A stretch of 20,507 nt of DNA. Origin: a virus. Made by a program: the position numbers and the translations under genes. Shown piece after piece: positions 14,246 through 20,507 of this stretch. The notes beneath the pieces were generated by a model. The model did not search any database, was not told the DNA's origin, and saw only the letters and a program-made list of their open reading frames with translations. Positions within the stretch are counted from its first letter, which is position 1. Each line of letters begins with the position of its first letter. The stretch is from IMG/VR virus record IMGVR_UViG_3300021961_000794, positions 1-20,507 of that record. One strand, given 5' to 3'.

Positions 14246-16525
14246 ATGGCCTTTCCAGTAACGCTAAACGGTCGCACCTACACTCTCGCGGATTTCGCGG
14301 GAACGAACTATGTCGAGGGTCTCCCTGACGCCTTCGAAGATTTCGTTACCCAAGCGGGGAGCCTCTACTCCACCACCTCGACCACCTCGAACACGATCGG
14401 CACAGGTTCAAAGACCTTCACGGTCGAAGCCTCCAAGCCTTACCAGGTCGGGACGCCTTTGCGGATCGCGGACACCGCCGCGCCTTCGACGAACTGGATC
14501 GATGGCATCGTGACCGCTTACTCGGGAACTACCCTCACGGTGAACGCGGTCGCCTATGCGGGCAGCGGCACCAAAACGGCTTGGTCGATCAACATCGGCG
14601 GCGGTCCGATCGCATACACTGGAACCCTTCCTGTCGCCCAGGGCGGCACGGGTGCAACAACGGCGGCGGATGCTCGCACGAACCTCGACACCTATTCCAA
14701 AGCCGAGGCGGACTCGCGCTTCCTCAACGTATCGGGTGAGGCGTCCGATGTCACGATGACGGGGAACGTCACGATCGGCGATGCGGCTGGAGATACGCTG
14801 ACGGTGAACGCGACCGCTGACTTCAATACTGGGATCAATGTGGATGGCACGATCACCAGCGATGGGCTGACTGTGGCTAGTAATGGTGCGCAAATCCTAG
14901 TCCAAGATGTAAATGACATAGGTTCGATTAGCTTTAAAATGCTCAACAGCTCTGGTGTTGGCGCTACGTTTAATCATGCCTCAGATACTCGCTTGCTGTC
15001 ATTATCTGTTAATGACACATTGGCTATGACGATTAATAACGGAAACGACATCTCCTTCTACGAGGACACAGGCACCACGCCTAAGCTCTTCTGGGATGCG
15101 AGTGCTGAGGCGTTGGGCATTGGCACAAGCAGCCCAGCATGGAAGCTAGAGATTGATAACGGTGCTGACAACAGCCTCATTCAAGTTGTCCGTGGTGCTG
15201 GGAATGGTTACATCGGTCTTGGTATGGATGGCGACACCGCAGTTTTGACTGCTGGCACGTCTGCTGCCACAGAACCAAGGTCTCTTGTATTCCGAACTGC
15301 AAACTCGGCAGGTGTTGAATCTGAAGCCATGCGTATCGACAGCAGCGGTAATGTTGGGATTGGGACGAGCAGCCCTGCGGCTAAACTGCATACTCTAACA
15401 GCATTTAATTTTGGTCTGGGATACAATGACTATTCTGGAGATGGTCTTCTTATAGAGTGTGAGGCACTTAATGCTAGTGATGGGGGGTATGCTGGCGGTA
15501 TATCTTTCACAGATATTCAGGGTGGAGGTCGTCACGCAGGCATTGCTCCCGTCCAAACTGGGTCAGATAACAATCAGATAGGTCTTGCGTTTTTCAGTAA
15601 AGCAAGCACCTCTTCTACAAGCGACCTCGCCGAACGCATGCGTATCGACAGCAGCGGTAAATTGCTGGTTGGTAAGACTAGTGATGACAACACTTCACCT
15701 GGTTTGGTGGTGAATGGCAATGGTTACACTAAAATAGTTCGACAATCTGCGACAGCTAACGTAAACACAGTTTTGGCACTAAACCGATTGACAACGGATG
15801 GCAGCATTGCTGATTTCCAAAAAGACGGCGACGGTGTGGGGAGTATTGGGAACATTGCAGGCAGGTTTGCCATTTATGGGACAAACAATGTTGGGATCGC
15901 CTTCGATGTGAACCAATTAATCCCGACCAATGGTTCTGGCAGTCTTGCTGATAATGTAAAAGACCTTGGCAATATTTCCTATCGCTGGGACGACATCTAC
16001 GCCACCAACGGCACGATCCAAACGTCTGACCGCAACGAAAAGCAAGACATCGCTGAACTGGACGAAGCTGAGAAGCGGGTTGCCATTGCAGCTAAAGGTC
16101 TGATCCGCAAGTATCGCTGGAAGGATGCCGTTGCTGAGAAGGGTGACGAAGCCCGTATCCATGTCGGTATCATCGCACAGGACTTGCAGGATGCTTTCGC
16201 TGCTGAAGGTCTGGACGCTGGTCGTTACGCCATGTTTATCTCAAGCACTTGGTGGGAGAAAGAGCGAGTGATCCCCGCGATCGAGGCTCAAGATGCGGTT
16301 TATGAAACCGTCACGATCCCCGCGGTCCTCGATGATGAAGGCAATGAGATCGAACCCGAAACCACCGAGGAACGTCTCGTTTCAGAGGCTGTTGAGGGGC
16401 GCGAGGAACAAACGGTCATCGATACATTCGAAACCGCCGAGGAAGCACCCGAGGGCGCAACCGAACGCACCCGTCTCGGTGTTCGTTATCCCGAACTCCT
16501 GGCATTCATCATCGGCGCTCTGTGA
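14246..16525 (+). CDS. Tail fibre / spike with C-terminal peptidase S74 intramolecular chaperone
   Basis: A 759-aa receptor-binding fibre candidate. The N-terminal about 210 residues are a virion-anchor and stem region (VAQGGTGATTAADARTNL is a common fibre motif). The middle has repeats such as MRIDSSGNVGIGTSSPA that typify beta-helical or trimeric fibres. From about residue 590 comes an S74 domain: Ser594 and Lys599 in TSDRNEK fit the Ser/Lys dyad (five residues apart, as in K1F endosialidase), with self-cleavage before Ser594 releasing about 166 residues. The domain ends LGVRYPELLAFIIGAL. About 16300-16470 encodes a Glu/Thr-rich acidic insertion. AAGAGGAA precedes the start. Base composition differs between about 14880 and 16260 (see findings). 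Confidence 0.9.
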   Translation: MAFPVTLNGRTYTLADFAGTNYVEGLPDAFEDFVTQAGSLYSTTSTTSNTIGTGSKTFTVEASKPYQVGTPLRIADTAAPSTNWIDGIVTAYSGTTLTVNAVAYAGSGTKTAWSINIGGGPIAYTGTLPVAQGGTGATTAADARTNLDTYSKAEADSRFLNVSGEASDVTMTGNVTIGDAAGDTLTVNATADFNTGINVDGTITSDGLTVASNGAQILVQDVNDIGSISFKMLNSSGVGATFNHASDTRLLSLSVNDTLAMTINNGNDISFYEDTGTTPKLFWDASAEALGIGTSSPAWKLEIDNGADNSLIQVVRGAGNGYIGLGMDGDTAVLTAGTSAATEPRSLVFRTANSAGVESEAMRIDSSGNVGIGTSSPAAKLHTLTAFNFGLGYNDYSGDGLLIECEALNASDGGYAGGISFTDIQGGGRHAGIAPVQTGSDNNQIGLAFFSKASTSSTSDLAERMRIDSSGKLLVGKTSDDNTSPGLVVNGNGYTKIVRQSATANVNTVLALNRLTTDGSIADFQKDGDGVGSIGNIAGRFAIYGTNNVGIAFDVNQLIPTNGSGSLADNVKDLGNISYRWDDIYATNGTIQTSDRNEKQDIAELDEAEKRVAIAAKGLIRKYRWKDAVAEKGDEARIHVGIIAQDLQDAFAAEGLDAGRYAMFISSTWWEKERVIPAIEAQDAVYETVTIPAVLDDEGNEIEPETTEERLVSEAVEGREEQTVIDTFETAEEAPEGATERTRLGVRYPELLAFIIGAL
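15328..15660 (+). repeat. Direct repeat in the fibre gene
   Basis: The same 24 bases occur at 15328-15351 and 15637-15660, encoding the MRIDSSG unit of the fibre twice. Key bases: both copies begin CATGCGTATC and end AGCAGCGGTAA. They are typical of repeated fibre motifs and could promote recombination. Confidence 0.85.
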
Positions 16526-16534
16526 GGTTAAAAA

Positions 16535-16774
16535 ATGGAAATGGGCCTTTTGTGGAGTGCAACCCTCACCGCTGGCATGGGTGTCATCGGATGGATTCTC
16601 AAATCATACGCCGATGAGGTCAAAAGGCTATCCATTCTCCTCAACCGAACCCGCGAGGAAATCGCGCGGGACTGCATCACCAAAGGCGAGGTGCATCACG
16701 ACATCGATCGCGTGATCTCTCGCCTCGATGCTATGGATGCCAAGATCGATCGCATAATGGAACGCGGCAAATGA
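16535..16774 (+). CDS. Small membrane protein with coiled coil
   Basis: A 79-aa protein with one N-terminal membrane segment (about residues 3-22, LLWSATLTAGMGVIGWIL) and then a charged heptad-like helix to the end (DRVISRLDAMDAKIDRIMERGK). It follows the fibre gene by nine bases, and its stop overlaps the lipoprotein start as ATGA. This pairing and layout are reminiscent of an inner-membrane spanin next to an outer-membrane one, but the lysines right after the membrane segment suggest the C-terminus stays inside, which would not fit. It could equally be a holin accessory protein. I do not assign a role. Confidence 0.65.
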   Translation: MEMGLLWSATLTAGMGVIGWILKSYADEVKRLSILLNRTREEIARDCITKGEVHHDIDRVISRLDAMDAKIDRIMERGK

Positions 16775-17001
16775 TCCGCCTCGTTCCGCTCATCCTCCTC
16801 GCGGGATGCGGGACGATCGAAATGCCAGCACCTATTGCCTATACCGCCGCCTGTCCTCTCGGGGATAGACGATGCGAACTCAATCAAACCGCTCAAACGC
16901 TGGCCTATATCGGGCAACCCTTCGCGGCGACCAGGCTCATGTGCAACGATATGGACGCAAAGAACGCGCTCGGTGAAGAATGTGGCGAACCGCAATTCTA
17001 G
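16771..17001 (+). CDS. Small lipoprotein, Cys-rich
   Basis: A 76-aa lipoprotein. A hydrophobic start MIRLVPLILLAG is followed by Cys13 in a clear lipobox (LAGC). The mature part has four further Cys (in ACPLGDRRCELN, LMCNDMD and EECGEP), so disulfides in the periplasm are possible. It overlaps the previous gene by four bases and the next by 22. The mature part is Cys-rich rather than the Pro-rich mature region usual for small outer-membrane spanins, so that role is only a possibility. Function unknown. Confidence 0.75.
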   Translation: MIRLVPLILLAGCGTIEMPAPIAYTAACPLGDRRCELNQTAQTLAYIGQPFAATRLMCNDMDAKNALGEECGEPQF

Positions 17002-17690
17002 CGTCGATCATTGGCACCGCCGCCATTGCCCAAGACATCGGGGACGGATCGGTTTCGGGCGATCTGAACACCAACATCGGCGCGGGATCGACGGTCGATT
17101 CGAACAACGAAACCGAGAGCATCACGAACAACTATAATTCGGGCGCACCTGGCGCATTCTCGAATCCTGTTCCGACCGCTTCCGCGCCGACCGTCATGGG
17201 CGCTGGCGGCAATCAATCCTGTCTGATACCCAGTTCGACGGGGTTTCAAATCTCTCTTTTCGGTGTCGCGAAAGGCGAGATGCTCCAAGACGAAGAATGC
17301 AATCGTCGCCGCGATGCGGTCATCATGGCAACGCCAAACGCGAGCGGTGGCATGGGTCTCCAGGTCTCGGGGATCGCGGTGATGTGCGAAAACAATCCTC
17401 GAGTGTTCCGATCGATGGCAATGGCGGGAACGCCTTGTCCAATCTATTCGATCACAGATCGGAAACTTTTGCTCGGGTTCGACGCCTATGCTATGATGCG
17501 CGAGAAACCAGAACTATACATTCCCGATTATGCGGCTGATCGGCGGTTCTGGGACGAACTATTGATGATCGGACAGGAGTTGCCGCCCTATGAACCGCCT
17601 GAGAATAATTCTGCCTCTTTGTCTGATAGGTTCCGCCGCAACGGCGGAACAAACAATGTCCGATCTTCTGGCGGCGGCGCAAGCGATTGA
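16980..17690 (+). CDS. Secreted protein with signal peptide and four cysteines, unknown function
   Basis: A 236-aa protein with a Sec signal peptide (MWRTAILASIIGTAAIAQ, predicted cut after A17 in AIA). The mature chain has a low-complexity Gly/Asn/Thr/Ser stretch (about 20-60), then a folded part with four Cys (SCLIPSS, EECNRR, MCEN, GTPCP), suggesting two disulfides. Residues about 200-236 are a disordered tail encoded in the overlap with the next gene. I associate the pattern of the Cys-containing part with secreted proteins found in marine phage genomes, but this is recollection and I cannot name a function. Only a weak Shine-Dalgarno precedes the start, suggesting coupling to the lipoprotein gene. 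Confidence 0.65.
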   Translation: MWRTAILASIIGTAAIAQDIGDGSVSGDLNTNIGAGSTVDSNNETESITNNYNSGAPGAFSNPVPTASAPTVMGAGGNQSCLIPSSTGFQISLFGVAKGEMLQDEECNRRRDAVIMATPNASGGMGLQVSGIAVMCENNPRVFRSMAMAGTPCPIYSITDRKLLLGFDAYAMMREKPELYIPDYAADRRFWDELLMIGQELPPYEPPENNSASLSDRFRRNGGTNNVRSSGGGASD

Positions 17691-18345
17691 GGATCAACTA
17701 AGCCTCGCGAATAACCTGTCGGGTAGCCTTCACGGTTATGGACATTCGACCTATGTGGTCGAGGATGGCGTCACCGATGCGGCTCTCATCGATCAAACGA
17801 TGGTGGACGCCTACAACGCCGCGATCGATAATGTCCTCGCGACCTCTTATCTCACCGCCGCCGATGTTCTCCTCGATGAACATAGCGTTGCGATCAACAA
17901 CCTCCACACTGCGATCAATGATCTTGTGGAGGCGACGACCGTTCTCGCAACGGTCTCGGTGGTGGCGGATATGGCGGCATCGGCGGACACGACACAAGAG
18001 CAACTCCAGGTCCAAGCTGCCCTCGCCACCACCGATATGTCGATCTCGGAATCCGATGTCGATAACTACAACGCCGCCCTCACCGATCTGAACACCTACG
18101 CGACCCAAGCGGGCGCGTTTTTAGCGGCGGCAAACAATCAAAACGTCACGGCGGCGATCGATTCGTTTGCAGCGGCGAACAACGTGGCGGTGTCGTCTTA
18201 TACGGCGATCTCCTACACCCAAGGCATCGACCAGATGCTCATTATGTGGGGTTCGAACACCTCGATCGCTTTGAGCGGATACAACTCGGGCAACACGATC
18301 ACCGCCGATCAAATCTATAATCAGGTCGGATTCTATGGCGGATGA
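17590..18345 (+). CDS. Secreted Ala/Asn-rich helical protein, unknown function
   Basis: A 251-aa protein with a signal peptide (MNRLRIILPLCLIGSAATA, likely cut after A19). The context L8-P9-L10 before C11 does not make a lipobox, so it is probably a secreted rather than lipid-anchored product. The mature chain is Ala, Asp, Asn, Thr-rich with many helical segments (for example DLLAAAQAIEDQL and LTDLNTYATQAGAFLAAANN) and no Cys. AGGAG (17575-17579) sits ten bases before the ATG, supporting this start despite a 101-nt overlap with the previous gene. Its last 11 bases overlap the next. Function is unknown; a periplasmic or virion-associated role is possible. Confidence 0.7.
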   Translation: MNRLRIILPLCLIGSAATAEQTMSDLLAAAQAIEDQLSLANNLSGSLHGYGHSTYVVEDGVTDAALIDQTMVDAYNAAIDNVLATSYLTAADVLLDEHSVAINNLHTAINDLVEATTVLATVSVVADMAASADTTQEQLQVQAALATTDMSISESDVDNYNAALTDLNTYATQAGAFLAAANNQNVTAAIDSFAAANNVAVSSYTAISYTQGIDQMLIMWGSNTSIALSGYNSGNTITADQIYNQVGFYGG

Positions 18346-18757
18346 GGAAGCGACATCGATCAAGGTCGGAGGGTTCGATCTCAAGGGATGGTATCTTGCT
18401 GCTGCTGTGCCTGTGCTGTCTGGCATCTCTGGCGCTGTTTATTTCGGTTATGATGCTCTTTCACGATTTCAGTCTGTTGAGAGTTCTATTGAACCCCTGA
18501 TGAATGTCGAGAGCCGCGTTCAAACGCTCGAGCAAGCGATCCAAGATAATGATGTCCGAGGTCTCGCAAGCCGCCTCTCCGAAATATCGACCCAGATGGC
18601 GACGATCCTCGAGCAACAGAGAACCCTCCTAGACCTTAGATCAAAGGTCGAAAGATCAACAACGATCACTGATGGCCTTGGAACTAAACTCGATCGATAC
18701 GATCAAGAGATCGAGGACTTGTGGCGGGCGATGGATGAACTCGCCAAGCCTCTCTGA
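18335..18757 (+). CDS. Membrane-anchored coiled-coil protein
   Basis: A 140-aa protein with a membrane segment about residues 19-40 (WYLAAAVPVLSGISGAVYFG), then a long charged helix with heptad-like pattern to the C-terminus (VESRVQTLEQAIQDN, then TQMATILEQQRTLLDLRSKV). It looks like a single-pass protein with a coiled-coil tail. It overlaps the previous gene by 11 bases, and only a weak ribosome binding site is visible. The layout repeats that of the 79-aa product at 16535, which also has one membrane segment then a coiled coil. Role unknown; candidates are an inner-membrane spanin-like or holin-accessory protein. Confidence 0.65.
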   Translation: MADEEATSIKVGGFDLKGWYLAAAVPVLSGISGAVYFGYDALSRFQSVESSIEPLMNVESRVQTLEQAIQDNDVRGLASRLSEISTQMATILEQQRTLLDLRSKVERSTTITDGLGTKLDRYDQEIEDLWRAMDELAKPL

Positions 18758-18768
18758 AAGGAACAAGA

Positions 18769-19071
18769 ATGTCGAACGAATATGATTTCAATGGCAATGG
18801 CGTCATCGATCCCGAGGAGCGGGAGATTATGATCGAGGATCGGCGGCGAAAGATGCTCGATGCCGATGCCAAGCGCGATGCCCAACGGCGGATGGCATGG
18901 TTCTCGCTAACGGGAATGTTGGTTTTTCCGTTCGGGGTGGTGCTGACAGAATGGCTAGGCTTGCCAAACGCGAGCAATCTCCTATCGTCAATGAGCAATA
19001 TCTACTATGTCTCGATCGCCGCGATCGTGGCGGCTTACTATGGATTCACAAATATGGCGAAGGGCGAATGA
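18769..19071 (+). CDS. Two-TM membrane protein with an EF-hand loop
   Basis: A 100-aa protein. Residues 6-17 (DFNGNGVIDPEE) match an EF-hand calcium loop: D6, N8, N10, D14 and E17 fall on the ligand positions 1, 3, 5, 9 and 12, with the invariant Gly at loop position 6. A Lys/Arg/Asp-rich linker (about 18-42) follows, then two membrane segments (about 43-62 and 76-92). AAAGGA precedes the start. I associate this type of protein with marine phages (recollection). Calcium binding is suggested by the loop and not shown. It lies just before the holin, so a link to lysis timing is a hypothesis. Confidence 0.75.
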   Translation: MSNEYDFNGNGVIDPEEREIMIEDRRRKMLDADAKRDAQRRMAWFSLTGMLVFPFGVVLTEWLGLPNASNLLSSMSNIYYVSIAAIVAAYYGFTNMAKGE

Positions 19072-19072
19072 T

Positions 19073-19471
19073 ATGCTAGACAAACTCATCGGACCCGTTG
19101 CGGGTATCCTCGACAAATTCATCGAGGACAAGGATCAAAAGAATGTGCTGGCGCACGAGATCGCCACGATGGCGGAGCGTCATGCCCAAGAACTCGCAAA
19201 GGGTCAACTCGAGATCAACAAAGCCGAAGCCGCCAGCGGTTCGCTTTTCAAAGGCGGATGGCGTCCTTTCATCGGATGGGTGTGCGGGTTCGCCTTTGTC
19301 TACCATTTCATCTTGCAACCGATCATCGTGTTCTCGGTGACGGTGGCGGGCGTCATCTTGCCGCCGCTTCCAGAGTTCGACATGGGAACCCTGATGCCTG
19401 TCCTGATGGGGATGCTCGGCCTCGGCGGTCTGAGAACGGTCGAGAAGCTGCAAGGGAAGGCGGCAAAATGA
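19073..19471 (+). CDS. Holin, three-TM GTA-holin type
   Basis: A 132-aa protein that would form inner-membrane lesions to release the endolysin. The frame is open further upstream, but ATG 19073 follows GAAGGG (19059-19064), and its N-terminus (MLDKLIGPVAGILDKFIEDK) fits the family. The core motif KGQLEINKAEAASGSLFKGG followed by WRPFIGW is characteristic of the GTA_holin_3TM family. Three hydrophobic segments lie about residues 66-82, 84-98 and 104-120, ending in a basic tail. Its stop overlaps the endolysin start as ATGA, so the two are translationally coupled. Confidence 0.85.
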   Translation: MLDKLIGPVAGILDKFIEDKDQKNVLAHEIATMAERHAQELAKGQLEINKAEAASGSLFKGGWRPFIGWVCGFAFVYHFILQPIIVFSVTVAGVILPPLPEFDMGTLMPVLMGMLGLGGLRTVEKLQGKAAK

Positions 19472-20310
19472 AACTGACGACCGACCAACTTGCCGCGATG
19501 ATCCCAACGAATCCCGATGTCGAGGGATGGTGCGCGGAACTGAACAAGGCGCTCGACAAATATGACATCACTAGCGCCAGGCGGATCGCGGGTTTCATCT
19601 CGCAATGCGCTCATGAGAGCCGCGATTTCACCGCCCTCGAGGAGAATCTGAATTATTCAGAGGACAGGCTCAAAACTATATACGGGCCTCGCTATTTCGG
19701 CGAGGGCAAACGCAATGCCGCCGAATATGCTAGGAACCCCGAGAAGATCGCCAACTATGTCTATATGGACGAAAACAGGAGCAAAGGCGGCGCTCTTGGG
19801 AACACTCAGCCTGGGGACGGATGGCGCTTCCGCGGTCGAGGTCTGAAGCAGTTGACGGGTCGTTCAAATTATGAACGCTTCGCCAAGGATTACGGCATGA
19901 GCGCAGAGGAAGCGGCGGAGTGGCTCGATACAAAGGAGGGCGCTCTCGCCTCGGCTCTCTGGTTCTGGGCCACGAACAAACTCAATGCTATTGCCGACAC
20001 GGGTGATATTCGCGCTCTCACCAAGAAGATCAACGGCGGCGACATCGGCCTCGCCGATCGTGAGCAGAGGTTTTCGATCGCGTTCGAGGCTCTCACTGGT
20101 GAAATTCTACCTCGATCGCAAATCACCGAGACTATTCGCCTCGGATCAAGAGGCGATGCGGTCAAACGGGTGCAACGCAAACTCGGCCTTGCCTCTGATG
20201 GAGTGTTCGGACCCGCCACCGAGAAGGCGGTCAAAGCCTGGCAAGAAGCAAATGGTCTCACCGTCGATGGCATCGTCGGACCTAAAAGCCTCGAGAAGAT
20301 GCTCGCTTGA
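19468..20310 (+). CDS. Endolysin, GH19-like lysozyme with C-terminal peptidoglycan-binding domain
   Basis: A 280-aa cell-wall hydrolase. ATG 19468 overlaps the holin stop (ATGA) and follows AGGGAAGG. The longer upstream frame is a shadow of the holin gene. Residues about 1-205 resemble the GH19 chitinase/lysozyme group: candidate catalytic Glu50 in QCAHESRDF, acidic residues E58/E59 in ALEENLNYS, then YFGEGKRNA, GRGLKQLTGRSNY and a WFWATNKL segment. Residues about 223-280 form a PG_binding_1 domain (IRLGSRGDAVKRVQRKLG, then DGVFGPATEKAVKAWQ). There is no signal peptide, so export depends on the holin. It should cut the glycan backbone of host peptidoglycan. Confidence 0.9.
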   Translation: MKLTTDQLAAMIPTNPDVEGWCAELNKALDKYDITSARRIAGFISQCAHESRDFTALEENLNYSEDRLKTIYGPRYFGEGKRNAAEYARNPEKIANYVYMDENRSKGGALGNTQPGDGWRFRGRGLKQLTGRSNYERFAKDYGMSAEEAAEWLDTKEGALASALWFWATNKLNAIADTGDIRALTKKINGGDIGLADREQRFSIAFEALTGEILPRSQITETIRLGSRGDAVKRVQRKLGLASDGVFGPATEKAVKAWQEANGLTVDGIVGPKSLEKMLA

Positions 20311-20441
20311 TAACCTGGGACATCGATCACCTCGGAACCCTCACGATCTGGCGCGATGATGTCGAGGTCGTGAGGGTCGCGCTTCCCGAGAAAGAGAGGA
20401 TCGAGATGATCCTTTGCTTTCTTCGATCGATGGGGAAATAA
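20307..20441 (+). CDS. Small ORF after the endolysin, unknown
   Basis: A possible 44-aa protein starting at a TTG that overlaps the endolysin stop, ending at a TAA in the A-rich run. It reads LITWDIDHLGTLTIWRDDV at the start and ends IEMILCFLRSMGK, with a balanced mix of charged and hydrophobic residues and no stop across 44 codons. Codon choice (GATCG and CTC-rich words) matches the neighbouring genes. No strong start other than TTG is visible, and I do not recognise the product. It might be a genuine small late gene or a chance reading frame. Confidence 0.4.
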   Translation: MITWDIDHLGTLTIWRDDVEVVRVALPEKERIEMILCFLRSMGK

Positions 20442-20465
20442 AAAAGACCCGCTCGAAAGCGGGTC
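20436..20465 (-). terminator. Intrinsic terminator, reading leftward
   Basis: GACCCGCT (20446-20453) pairs with AGCGGGTC (20458-20465) around CGAA. On the minus strand the stem is followed by six T, then ATTT; on the plus strand there is no U-run after the stem. It therefore faces leftward and suggests a leftward transcript arriving from beyond the right edge. Some weak bidirectional action is possible. Confidence 0.7.
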
Positions 20466-20507
20466 TGAGTTGGACATCAAGACAGTATGGATGGGATCAA
20501 TTATATC

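Noticed and set aside
19007-19072. Upstream extension of the holin frame
   Set aside because: It lies inside the EF-hand protein gene, and the family N-terminus and ribosome binding site support 19073.
19258-19467. Upstream extension of the endolysin frame
   Set aside because: It is a shadow of the holin gene; the ATGA junction and ribosome binding site place the start at 19468.
1-20507. Integrase, repressor, tRNA genes, CRISPR arrays or insertion sequences
   Set aside because: I found no convincing pattern for any of these; no spaced repeat series, cloverleaf or transposase motif was seen.

Overview
The window is the late (structural plus lysis) half of a tailed phage or prophage. Every supported gene lies on the + strand, and the genes are packed with short gaps or overlaps from about position 167 to 20441, as in one long late transcript. 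The order matches lambda-type siphophages: terminase, head-tail connector, portal, capsid, head completion, tail tube, tail chaperone, tape measure, tail tip, fibre, lysis. No integrase, repressor, replication gene, tRNA or bacterial housekeeping gene is visible, so I cannot tell an integrated prophage from a free virus. The host is inferred to be an alphaproteobacterium, perhaps a marine Rhodobacterales, from the GC-rich sequence, the gene-transfer-agent (GTA) style holin, and fibre and EF-hand membrane proteins of a kind I associate with marine phages. This is an inference, not a proof.

Head region (167-7948): a lambda Nu1-like small terminase that lacks the usual N-terminal winged helix and ends in an AT-hook-like tail; a GpA-type large terminase starting inside the small-subunit gene; a gpW-like connector; a lambda-family portal; and one very long ORF that joins two accessory domains, an S78 prohead protease and an HK97-fold major capsid protein. 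A strong internal ribosome binding site probably yields free capsid protein from the same ORF. A hairpin terminator or attenuator follows the capsid gene, then a small unknown protein, an FII-like head-tail joining protein and a gpU-like tail terminator.

Tail region (7962-16525): a small lysine-rich protein, the tail tube protein, a tail assembly chaperone with a canonical A AAA AAC -1 frameshift site immediately before its stop codon (long form about 188 aa, like lambda gpG/gpGT), a 930-aa tape measure, two tail-tip proteins and a chimeric tail fibre ending in a self-cleaving S74 chaperone domain. The middle of the fibre has codon usage and word content unlike its flanks and looks imported.

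Envelope and lysis region (16535-20441): a run of small overlapping genes for membrane, lipoprotein and secreted products (including a 101-nt overlap between two secreted proteins and a membrane protein with an EF-hand loop), then a three-TM GTA-type holin and a GH19-like endolysin with a C-terminal peptidoglycan-binding domain. A tiny ORF and a leftward-facing intrinsic terminator close the window. The least explained part is the six-gene envelope cassette at 16535-19071.
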